Positions 1-12,000 of a DNA stretch of 64,000 bases are shown here, piece by piece. A program made the translations under genes and the position numbers. The DNA lies in NCBI GenBank assembly GCA_037349105.1, contig JAYJMM010000017.1:1922001-1986000 (forward strand), written 5' to 3'. Source of the stretch: Limnomonas spitsbergensis (taxonomy: Eukaryota; Chlorophyta; Chlorophyceae; Chlamydomonadales). Within the stretch, counting starts at the first letter, position 1. The number at the start of each line of letters is the position of its first letter. The notes beneath the pieces are model-generated. The model ran no database searches, was not told the origin of the DNA, and saw nothing but the letters and a program-made list of their open reading frames with translations.

Positions 1-3000
1 AGCTGGGCGAGGCCAAGTCGATGGTCTCGAAACTGGCGGGCGCGCGGGACGCGGCTGAGGGCAGCGCCCGCCGCATGCAGGAGGAGCTGGTCGAGGTGCG
101 CGGCAGGCTGGACCTGGTGGTTAGGAGCCAACAGGTGGTGTCGGCGGCCGCTGAAGTGGCGCAGCTGCACGAGGCGGCGGGTGTGCTGGAGCGGGAGCAG
201 GCTGCTGAGGTGGGGTGGGAAGGGTGGGAACCCATAGAGTGTGGACATGAAACACACTTTGAGCTTGATGTGGCAGGCCAGGATTTGGAGCCCCGCCTCG
301 CCCAGCCATTTCCTAACTGTACTTTCCATCACCTACTGCTTTTCCCATTCAGTTCCAAACTGAATGGGAAAAGCAGTTGGTGATGGCCGTTTCCAGTGTG
401 TTGCAAACCACCACTCGTATTTTGTTCCAACCTGTTATTCCCAATCTGTTCCAACCTGTTGCTCTCAGTCTGATCCAAACAGCCTCACTCAGCCCGTTAC
501 ATAACTGGCTGTGGCATGAACATGGATGCTGTGAGGCTGGGGAGATGATCAGGCCCCTAATGGTAGGTCCATTTACTGAACCCTTGTGGCACTGGGGCTC
601 TTCAGCCTGTTTCTCAAAGATTGTGTGCAATTCAGTGGCAGGTATGACTCGTATGTGGTGCTGCGTCACCCAGACGTCATCAGGAAGACTCGTGTGCCTG
701 TTTCCCCCTCCCCCGCTCTCCCAGGACCCGCTAAATGCATGCTGGCACTGGTCTACCAGTGTACAAATATAGGATGTTTCTCCCCCCAGGCACAGGAGGT
801 GGCGTCTGCAGGGCATCTGCTGTTGGGGCTGTCCAAGCGTGAGGATGCCCTGCAGCGTCTGCTCACTGCAAAAATTTAGGACGTGATTCTGCTCCCTTTC
901 CAGGCACGGGAGGTGGAGTCTGCACGGAGATTGCTTTCCGGGCTGTCTGAGCGTGAGGACGCCCTGAAGCGCCTGACTGCCCTGCAGCCTCAGCTGGAGG
1001 CGGCCCTGCAGCAGGCAGAAGCTTCCGCTGCGGCCCAGCTGGAGCTGCAGGAGGTCATGGAGCGCAAGGACGCCGCCTATCAGCTGCTGGGCTCAGCATG
1101 GGATAAGGTGAACAGGGCACTGTCACGTTGACACCCTCGCCCCCCCCCCCCCACACACACACATCTGTCATTTCCGCTTCTTTTGATACAAAACATGGCT
1201 TGTTAAATATTCACCCCCCCTCCCACCTCTTATCCTGCCAGTCTCAATCCCTCTTTGCCTGGAATTTGTTATCAAGCCCCGTCATTGCTGGTTGACCTTT
1301 GTTTTCTCTCTCGTCCCTGCCTCCTCTGATTTTCTCGTCGACACTGCCTGGTCTCGTCGAAAATACGCTCTGGATGGATGCATACTGGTGTGCGCCGTAA
1401 CGACAAAAATCGGTGTTGGCTGCAGGTCCTCAAGGCCTTGGATCTCACGCAGCCGCCAGCAGGGAAGCCTGTCAGCTCCATTTCGCCCCCACTGGACCCC
1501 TGGCAATTGGTGTTGTCCGCCATAGGGCTGGACCATCAGCCGCCTGCTCCGGCAAATGGTGTTTGGACGTACTCCGCGTCTGACCTGGAGGGGCCTTTCG
1601 TTGCGGCAGGCCAAGTGGAGTCGGTGGTGGGACACCTCACGATGCTGCAGCGCCATATGAGGGAGCAGCAGGGCAGGTGCGTGGCCCTGGAGCAGCAGCT
1701 GGCTGCTGCCGCCGCAGCCGCCACCGCCGCCACGGCCGCCCGGGATGCGTCTGTTGAGTCGCTGTCCGCAAAGCTCCGCGAGGCTGGGGAGCGAATGCGG
1801 CAGCTTGAAGTGGAACAGTTTGTATTGATGAGAGAAAGGGCGACGGAGGTGCAGGCGGCGGCGGTAGAGCGCGAGCTCAGCTTCGAAGCTCGGATCCGGC
1901 GGGTGGAAGATGTTGCAGCGGCCAAAGGCGGGGCGGTCCTGGAGCTGCAGGGCAGACTGGCCAAGGCGCAGAGTCGCTTGCAGGAGGCCAAGGCCGAAAA
2001 CCATGTGAGCTGGGGCTTAGGGTTTAGTACTTAAGTTCAGGGTTTACTGAAAGCCCAGGGAGGGTCTAGGGTTGAGGTTTTCGCTCAAGGTTGACTGAAT
2101 ACCCAGGGGATGCTCAAGGGTTAAGAAGTGAGGGTTTAGGTCAGGGTTGACTGGAGTGGTGAGGGCTCCACTCAGCACGCGTCATGCCATTCATAATGCC
2201 CTTCATCTCAACATGCAGTGCTGTGAACCCTTGTATCCTTGGAACCCTGCTTCCTGACCTGGACCTGCACTGAGGGATGGCGCTCACGCTACTATTTCCC
2301 CTCATGGTCTTTGGTTATTGACATGCTCTGTATGCAAGCGTTCACTTTCTTGGCCCACGTGCTCGCAACATGCACTCCCACTGTTTGCCTACATGCACTC
2401 CCACTGTTTGCCCACATGCACTCCCACTGTTTGCCCACATGCACTCCCACTGTTTGCCCACATGCACTCCCACTGTTTGCCCACATGCACTCACACTGTT
2501 TGCCCACATGCACTCCCACTGTTTGCCCACATGCACTCCCACTGTTTGCCCACATGCACTCCCACTGTTTGCTCACATGCACTCACACTGTTTGCCCACA
2601 TGCACTCCCACTGTTTGCCCACATGCACTCCCACTGTTTGCCCACATGTACTCCCACTGTTTGCCCACATGCCCTCCCACTGTTTGCCCACATGCACTCC
2701 CACTGTTTGCCCACATGCACTCCCACTGTTTGCCCACATGCACTCCCACTGTTTGCTCACATGCACTCCCACTGTTTGCCCACATGTACTCCCACTGTTT
2801 GCCCACATGCACTCCCACTGTTTGCCCACATGCACTCCCACTGTTTGCCCACATGCACTCCCACTGTTTGCCCACATGCACTCCCACTGTTTGCCCACAT
2901 GTACTCCCACTGTTTGCCCACATGCACTCCCACTGTTTGCCCACATGCACTCCCACTGTTTGCTCACATGCACTCCCACTGTTTGCCCACATGCACTCAC

Positions 3001-6000
3001 ACTGTTTGCTCACATGCACTCCCACTGTTTGCCCACATGCACTCACACTGTTTGCCCACATGCACTCCCACTGTTTGCTCACATGCACTCCCACTGTTTG
3101 ACCACATGCACTCACACTGTTTGCCCACATGCCCTCCCACTGTTTGCCCACATGCACTCACACTGTTTGACCACATGCACTCACACTGTTTGCTCACATG
3201 CACTCCCACTGTTTGCCCACATGCACTCCCACTGTTTGCCCACATGCACTCACACTGTTTGCCCACATGCACTCCCACTGTTTGCCCACATGCACTCCCA
3301 CTGTTTGCCCACATGCACTCACACTGCAACGTGCCCAACATGCCCTCGTGTTACACGTTTCTTGGTTGTGGATATGCGCGGTATGTAGGCGTTCAAATTC
3401 TTTGCCCACATGTTTTCTTTGTCCACATGTTTTCTTTGCCCACATGTTTTAACATGCGCCCACACTGTTTGCTGAAGAGCCCTGCGTTTGTTGACACGCC
3501 CTGTATGCAATCGCTCTCATAAGTTTCTTACATGCCCTTTGTATGCGCTCACACTTTTGTGTACATCTCTGTGCATGCGCTCACACTCCTTTCTTACATG
3601 CCCTGTGTATGCGCTCACACTCCTTTCTTACATGCCCTGTGCATGCGCCCACACTCCTTTCGTACATGCCCTGTGCATGCGATCACACTATTTTCGTACA
3701 TGCCCTGTGCATACACTCACACTCTTTGCTGACGTGTGCCTTGTACGGTCATGCCCTATTCGCAGGCGCTCACGTCCCAGTCTGTGTCAAAAGCATCAGC
3801 GCTCGGCGCATCCGCGGAAGGGCTGCGCCGTGAGCTGTCTTCTAAGGACTCAATGGTTGCTGAGCTGGCGGCCAAGCTGGCGGTGGAAGGCGCAGCCGGC
3901 CTCAGCAAGGACGAGGCGCTGACGTTCTCCGCGGCGCAACTGTCGGCCATGCAGGCCCGCTTGAAAGAGGTGGAGGCGCAGGCCTCGGCGCTGCGCATAA
4001 ACGTGGACTCCAGCGGGGAGCATGACCGCGCCTTGCAGCTGCAGCTGGCTGGCACCGAGGGCCGCCTGGCCGTCATGAGCAGGCAGCTCAAGACTGCGGA
4101 GAAGCTGCTCAGGAGCTTGGAGCAGGCGCGGCTGGAGGGTGATGAGGGTGAGGCTTTCCTCTCGGCCTCCCTGGCGGCAGCCATGGCAGAGCTAGGGGCT
4201 GAGAAGAGCCGCGCTGCCAATCGGGAGAGGGAGGTGTCGGAAACAGACAACCAGCTGGCTGCAGTGGTGTTGCAGCTAGAGGCGCTGGGTGTGGAGCTGG
4301 AGGCGGCGAGGGCGCAGGGGATCCTGGCTGCTGAGGAATCCACCGTTGCTGCTGCTTCTGCTGCCGCCGCTGCTGCTGAGCGTGACTCCGCCCTGATGGA
4401 GGTGTCGGTTGTTGGACAGGCGCTGGTTCAGGAGCGGCTGCGAGCCACGCTCGAGCTAGAGGCGCGCGATGCAGCCATCATGTCGCTGGAGGAACAGCTG
4501 AGCTCCTTGGCTCGGCGTGAAGAGCAGGGCAAGGCATTGTTGCTGACGCAGCATGAGGGGCTGCAACATGCGCAGGAGCTGGTTAAGAGCTTGGAGGAAT
4601 TCCGGGCTGGAGCCGACAGTCAGAAGTCGGCCTTAGCTGCATCTCTAGCTGAGGCACATGCACAGCTGGAGGCCTTACAATATGTTGCAGACAGTCGGGA
4701 GAGGGAGGGGTTGGAAACCGCCAACCAGCGGGCAGCGGTGGTGCTGCAGCTTGAGGCTCTGGGAGTGGAGCTGCAGGCAGCTAAGGTGGCGGCCGCCGAT
4801 GTCGCTAATCAGCGTGACGCGGCTGTGATTGAGGCGTCCAGTGTTGGGGCTATTCTGAGTGAAGAGCGGATGCAGGCAGCAGCCGCCCTTGAGTCAAGCC
4901 GAGGGTCCACACTCTCTCTGGAGGAGCAGTTGAAGTCCTTAGTAGAGCGTGAGGAGCAGGGCAAGGCATTATTGCTTGGCCAGCAGGAGCAGTTGCAGCA
5001 GGCACAGGAGCTGGTGAAAGGCTTGGAATCGTCCCGGACTGAAGCCGATAGTGACAAGGCGGTGCTGGCTGCATTGCTAACGGAGGCCCATGCACAGCTG
5101 GAGGTAGTGCGGAACCTTGCAGGCAGTCGGGAGAGGGAGGTGTCGGAAACCGCGAGCCAGCGGGCAGCCGTGGTGCTGCAGTTGGAGGCGCTGGGAGTGG
5201 AGCTGGAGGAGGTCAAGGTAGCGGCCACAAGCGCTGCGGCGGCGGCAGAAGCAGCTGCAGCTGAGCGCGATGCAGCCAAGAACGAGGTTTCTGCAGCCAA
5301 CGAAATTCTTAAAGAGGAGCGGGCGCAGGCAGCAGCGGCCAATGAAGCTAGCCAGGCATCCCTGCTGTCGCTGGATTGGCAGCTGAAGTCTTTGGCAGAG
5401 CGTGAGGAGCAGGCCAGGGCATCGTTGCTGACGCAGCAGGCGGAGCTGCGGCATGCGCAGGAGCTGGTCAAGAGCTTGGAGGAGTCCCGGGCTGGAGCCG
5501 ATGATGAGAAGTCGGCCCTGGCTGCATCTCTTGCTGACGCCCACACACTGTTGGAGGCCTTGCAGTGTGCTGCAGAGGGTCGGGAACGGGACGCATCGGA
5601 GACCGCAAGCCAGCGGGCAGTGGTGGTGCTGCAGCTAGAGGCTCTAGGAGTGGAGCTGGAGGCGGCTAAGGCAGCGGGCAACAATGCTGCGGTGGCTGCT
5701 GAGGCAGCTGCTGCTGAGCGGGACGCTGTCATGAAGGAGGTGTCCACAACTAATGATATGCTGAGTGGAGAGGTTGCGCAGGCAGCAGCAGCTGCTGAAG
5801 CTAGCCTGGCTGCCATGCTCTTGCTTGAAGGGCAGCTGATGTCCTTGACAGAGCGTGAGGAGCAGGGCAAGGCATTAGTACTCAGCCAGCAGGAGCAGCT
5901 GCAGCATGCACAAGACGTAGTGAAGAGCTTGGAGGAGTCCCGGGCTGGAGGAGATAGTGACAAGGCGGTGTTGGCTGCATCGCTAGCTGAGGCTCATGCA

Positions 6001-9000
6001 CAGCTGGAGGCAGTGAAGGACCTTGCAGACAGTCGGGAGAGGGAGGTGTCGGAAACCGCGAGCCAGCGGGCAGTCGTGGTGCTGCAGCTGAAAGCGCTGG
6101 CTGTGGAGCTGGAGGCGGCGAATGTGGCGGTGGCTAATGCTGGATTGGCCGCAGAAGCAGCTGTTGCTGAGCGCGATACAGCCAGGCAGGAAGCTTCCGC
6201 CACCAAAGACAACCTGATGGAGGAGCGGGCGCGAGCAGCATTGGCCATTGAGGCAGGCCAAGCTTCAATTCTGTACCTAGAGGAGCACCTGAAGGCCATG
6301 GCTGAGCGCGAGGAGCAGGCAAAGGCGTCAGCACTCGGCCAGCAAGCGCTGCTGCTGCAAGCGCAGGAGCGGGTGAAGAGCTTGGAAGAATCCCAGGTCG
6401 AAAGCGCCGACGAGAAGTCTTCTCTGGCTGCATCTCTTGCTGAGGCCCATACACAGCTGGAAGCGCTACAAACTGATGCGGAAGCCCGTGGGAGAGAGGC
6501 GTCGGAAACAGCCAACCAGCGGGCAGCGGTGGTACTGCAGCTAGAGGCGCTGGGAGTGGAGCTGGAGGCGGCGAGGGCGCAGGGGATCCTGGTTGCCGAG
6601 GGATCCACGGTAGCTGCCGCCTTGGCTGCCGCCGCTGCTGCTGAGCGTGACTCTGCACTGATGGAGGTGTCGGCTGTTGGGCAAGCGCTGGTTCAGGAGC
6701 AGCTGCGAGCCACGGTCGAGCTGGAGGCGCGCGATGCGGCCATCCAGGCCTTGCATGTGGAGATCAAGTCCTTGGCAGAACGTGAGGTGCAGGCCAAGGC
6801 ATCATTCCTGAGCCAGCATGAGCAGCTGCAAGATGTCCAGGAGCTGGTCCGGAGCTTGGAGGTGTCCCGGCTGGATGCTGGCGACAAAGGCGATGCAATG
6901 GCTGCGACGCTAGCGGACGCGCTTTCACAGCTGCACTCCCTACAAGGCATCGCAGCTGATAAGGAGCGAGAGATGGCTGCCACCACAGGCCAGCGGGCGG
7001 ATATGGTCGCCCAGCTGGAGGCCTTGACAGCAGAGCTTGAGGGGGCGAAGGTGGCGGCGGCCAGCGCAGCGGTGGCAGCGGAAGCTGCTGCGGTTGAGCG
7101 GGACGCGGCCATGATGGAAGTGTCCGCGGTGGATGAGGTCTTGCTGCAGCAGCGCCTTCAATCCACGACCGAAATGCAGGAGCGGGACTCCACCCTGCGC
7201 TCCCTGAGGGGCGAGATCAGGTTGCGCGCGGAGCGGGAGGAGCAGGCCGAGGCGTCGCTGCTGGCCCAGCAGCTGCTGGCTGAAAAGGCGGAGGCTGGCA
7301 GGGTGGTTCTGGAGCAGCAGCTGGTTCAGGAGGCGGAGGGGCACCGCAGTCAGCTCCAGGCGTCGGTTGAATACGAGCATGCACGGCGGGACGAGCTGCA
7401 GAAATCTCTGCTGGACCTGTCGGCGTCAGGCGCACAGGCGCGAGCGGACTTGGAGAAGCAGCTGATGATGTTGAGAGCACAGCATGGTGCGGAGCTGGAG
7501 CTGATGCAAGAGACGGCGGGACGCAAGGTGGGGCGGGGGGTCAATGACAGGGACGCCATCCGTCAATGTTGATACGGATCCGTGAACAATGATCACCTTA
7601 CTTGTATCTCTGATGACGGATCCATATCGCCGTCAACAGATCCCTTACACCCATACCGGTGGAACGGGTGTGGTGGTTGGACGGTGCCCTCCCGGAGCTG
7701 ATGTTCCACGACAGTGTGTGTACACCAGTAACGCTGCTACCTGGCCAGTGCCAGACATCCTAAACACAACCCCCCAAACTAGGTTTAAAATCCAAGAGTG
7801 GCCTATGATCAGGTTCAGAGTAAGGATACAAACAGGCCCAGTTTCAGAATGGTCGGGCCTCACGCATCCACAACAGATAAGGGAAATAAACAGCTGCCTT
7901 ATCCAGGCCTTCTCTCTAAATAGCTGCCTTATCCAGGCCTTCTCTCTAAATGCTTGGAGATGTCATTCGTTTGCTCACAGAACCCTGAACCCTGGGGTCT
8001 GTGGCCTGGCCTGCACTTTTAACCCCGGCCTTTGCCCAGTTGTCAGCTTTCTCCCACATTCACTGGTCATGGCTATGATCCCCATTTGTGCACTGTGAGG
8101 ACCCCGGCTGAGTCTCTGCTCCCACGTCAAGGTGAGGAAACCAGGATTGCAATCGGGCCATGCTGAATACAAAATCGCCCTCACAGCTTCTGCCTCTGCC
8201 CCTCCTGGGTTAGAGGAGGTGGCCAAGATGTGCTGTTGCCTGTCGGAGACCCAGGAAGGCTGTCAATTGTGCAGACACCTCTTGCCCCTACCCTTACAGC
8301 ACGTGTTGCCCCCCTGGTGTTGCCCCTGCCCCTCATAGGCTGTCGAAGCGGTCAAGATGGCACTGACAGAGGCAGAGGCTTGGGAGGGCGACCACGAGGA
8401 GCAGATTGAAGCTCGGCTGCAAGGTCTGCGTTCGGATTCCGAGGAGCTGAGGAGCAGGATCAAGGATATCAAGGAGATGCATGTCCAGGCGACAGCTGTA
8501 GTGAGTGGTCCTGGATTGGGATAAGGGCTGGGGAGGCAACAAGGGAGCTGAGAAACATGATAAGGAACATCAAGGAAATGCATCAAGGAAACGCATGTAC
8601 AGGAGACTGCAGTGGTGAGTAGTCCAGGATTGGAGCAGGGGCTGTGAGCTGCAGAGGAGCTGAGAAACAGGATCAAGGACATAAAGGAGATGCATGTTAG
8701 GTGGTGTAGTTACTTGGTAATGATCGATGAGAGGGGGTCTGAAGGGTGGCCGCGGGAGGCGGGTGGCGGTGGCAAGAGGGCTGGCAGGACAGTGGCAGAG
8801 GCAAGAGGGCAGGCTGAAGGTTGGCAGTGGGGGGTAGGCAGGGGGCTATAGATTCAAAGGGGGTCGGGGTCTGGGATGCCACATGGGTCTGCCCAATGCT
8901 TTGGGGCCCTCCCTGTCCCATTTGCCTCCTGTGGAACATACTTTGGTGTCCCAGCTCCTGCTCACACCACCTGGTCTTTTCGATGAAGGCAGTGGGGCAC

Positions 9001-12000
9001 GGTGATGGACGCGTGGACGAGGTGTGGCGTACAGGGATGGCCAGCTGGTTCGCGAGGCTGTGTGGCTGAGCGTGCAGTGCAAGGTGTGTACCTGTCCTGA
9101 GACGCATTGCCTGCCCTTCTGCAGCTGCATCAAGTATTCGAAGAGAAGCGATTCGCCCGAGACCAGGCAGAAGCGCAAACTGTGGCGATGCTCAAGTGAG
9201 TCACCACCTCAATATCTACCCCTGAATCCGGAGTCCCGAACCCTGCACCCTAAATCCCGATCCTGTCAGGGACCAGGCAGAGGCGCAAATGTGGCCATGC
9301 TAAGTGTACGGTATCCCTGTGCAACATAAGTATGCAGCCCTGAACCCTGAACCCTAAACCTTGGGCCCTGAGCCGCTGATTATCATCTAGCACTCTGTCC
9401 CGGCCTTCAAATTATAGCCCTAGACTTGCTGTCCCTGCATGAGGCTGCTTTACTGCCTCCCCACTTGCCCTTTTGACCAGCTCCCCCCTCCCTTGACTTG
9501 TCTTGCGTTTGTTCTCATCCTGCTCGGCACTAGACGGCAAGAGGCCACCTCCTGCACCCTTAATGAGTGCTTCACTGATGTATGGCATTGAAAACAAATG
9601 CGTCCACATCCCTCCATCCCTGATGTCAAACAAATGCGTCCACATCCCTTCATCCCTGATGTCAAACAAATGCGTCCACATCCCTTCATCCCTGATGTCA
9701 AACAAATGCGTCCACATCCCTTCATCCCTGATGTCAAACAAATGCGTCCACATCCCTTCATCCCTCCTCATGTCATCAGTGCCCACATGGAGGGTGGACC
9801 CTTGAAAGAGGACTGTCCTGATCCCTCCGCCCCTCCTCTCACCAGGGCAGATATGAAGGGGTGCTGTGTGTCCATTCCAACATGATTACATGGTGCAGCC
9901 ATTACAACATGATTACATGGTGCAGCCCTACCCCTCCACCAATTCCTCCACCCCTTCGCCCCTCCCATCGGGGCTGAGATGGAAGGGTGCTGTGTGTCAC
10001 TTCCAACGGAAAACATCCCCATCCCTCTGCCCCTACCCCCTCCGCCCCTACCCTCCCCTCAGGGCCGACATGGAGGGCATGCGTGAGCAGCACAGGCTCC
10101 TCATGGCAGAGGCTGCTACCAAGCATCGGGAGGAGCTCACCGCTGCACTGGATTCGCTCAAACAGGCGCAGCAGGTGAAAGGGATGCCGGCGCGGCTGCC
10201 CTGATAATCATGGTGTTAGAGATGGGGGTGTGAGGATGCCCTTTAGATTGAATAGTGAATGAATGTTCCTACATGCTCAGTCTCTTTTGTTTTGCACAAC
10301 GCGCTCTGTTCGTTTTCAAACAATTGGGAAGCTGCCCTCCCGTTTGAAGTGTCTGTTTGGCAGGCCCAGGCGGACCAGCAGTTGGTGTATGAGTAGGACA
10401 TGTTGTTTATTTATGTTCCGCCCCCCATGAGCTGGCCCGGGCGGATCAGCAAGAGGTCAATGAGCGGTACATCGTAGAGCTGGATCAGGCGCAAGGTACT
10501 TCGCCTTGAGCATGTCAGCCTGCCCTGTGCTAAATCATTTGCATGTCCCTCCCATCGCGCCGTGAGCAGGCCCAGGCGGATCAGCAAGACGTCAGTGAGC
10601 GGTACATCTTAGAGCTGGATCAGGCGCAGGACGCTGCGTCCGAGGCCTGGCGGTTGGTGGGAGTGGCCGAGATGGCTGCAGGGGAGGCAATGACGGGTCT
10701 TCAGGGGAGACTGGAGGCACTGGTGAGACTAAACGAGATGGTGGGGAGGCTCCAGGGGAGGCAAAAACAGGGGAGGCTGCAGGGGAGGCAATGACGGGTC
10801 TTCAAGGGAGACTGGAGGAGCTGGTGAGGAACAAGGAGATAGTGGGAACGGAAAGGACTGAAGAATGTGCTGATTGCCCCTTTTCATGGGTTGATGAGCG
10901 GCCTCCATGGGAGGCTCCAGGCACTGGTGAGACAAAACGAGATGGCGAAGAAAGGGAATGAAGATTCTTTGATTGCCCTGTCTGTAGGTCATTAGCAGCC
11001 CTGTTCAGCTGTGTGAGGGCCAGGTGACCTTGCAGGAGAGAGTCACGTCAGTGTGCCCCTGATGCTCCCTCATATTTTTCACATGGCCAGCATTGCCCCT
11101 GCCTGCTCTCCATCCGCATGGCCCCACTCACTGCATCAAAGTGTGAGTGGCGTGTTCGCAACGCTGGCGAAAACCTGTGCTTGGCTCCGACTGGATTGGG
11201 GCACGATTCAGTGAACGGTGTTCTCAGGCGTCCATTGCTGTGTTTGACTAGTAGCACGATTCAGGGTGCAGTTAGATATGGGCCCGAGAGAGGGAGGCTC
11301 GACTCAAAGATATCAGACATGAAATGAAGATAAACATGTGCCTGACAAAGGTTAGGAGACCTGACGCTCAAGTATGCCCGTCACCCCCAACACTCCACCC
11401 CACACACCCCTCAATGTACAATCCTCACTTGCATCGAACACGCCAAACGAACCTCCTCACACTGCTCACACATACCAGGCTCAGGATCTAGGTGTGCAGT
11501 CTGTAAGACTCGTGTTCTCCATGTGCCTCCATGGCACCTGATACTTGATGGACTGTGCAGCATCTGAGAGCTGTGGTAGCTAGTCGAGTGTAGCCAATAT
11601 GCCATGATGCTCATTCCCCTGAGCCGCCTGCTCTTCCCCACTGCCGTCATGCGGCTGAAAGCTGTGATGGCCATTCAAGTGTAGTCAACGTGCAGTGATG
11701 CTCATTCCCCTGAAAGCCACACCGCCCTTCCCCACTGCCGTCATGTGGCTGAAAGCTGTGTCAGCTGGACGTGTTTACCCATGGCTGTGACGCACTTCCT
11801 GCAGTCCTACCGGACCTCCCTGCGTATGAAGCCTTGTGAGCCACTGAAGTTTCCCTGAACTTTCCCCTCGCGCTGTGATGCATGTTTTCTGCCCATTCAA
11901 CAGGATGCACCTGAACCCCTCAGTGCGCCCCATGCTCTGCTGCTGGCCCACCCTGAAGACGAAGCTGGTTCAGGATGCTACTGTCAGTATCTACAGCTCA

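Noticed and set aside
2370..3330. CRISPR-like appearance of regularly repeated units
   Set aside because: Units are directly contiguous with no unique spacers, and the context is a eukaryotic intron. The same applies to the arrays at 20.7 and 47.8 kb.
2239..3522. 427-codon frame of CTPTVCPHALPLFAHM repeats and antisense GKQWECMWANSG frames
   Set aside because: Product of the 23-bp intronic minisatellite; 23-bp periodicity cycles through the frames.
4809..5963. Ser/Ala/Cys-rich antisense frame of 384 codons
   Set aside because: Mirror of the GC-rich coiled-coil exon on the plus strand; composition is explained by antisense reading.
10433..10497. Mutually exclusive alternative exon
   Set aside because: Its possible donor leaves phase 1, while the next exon needs phase 0, so inclusion would shift the frame. 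It is better read as a decayed duplicate.
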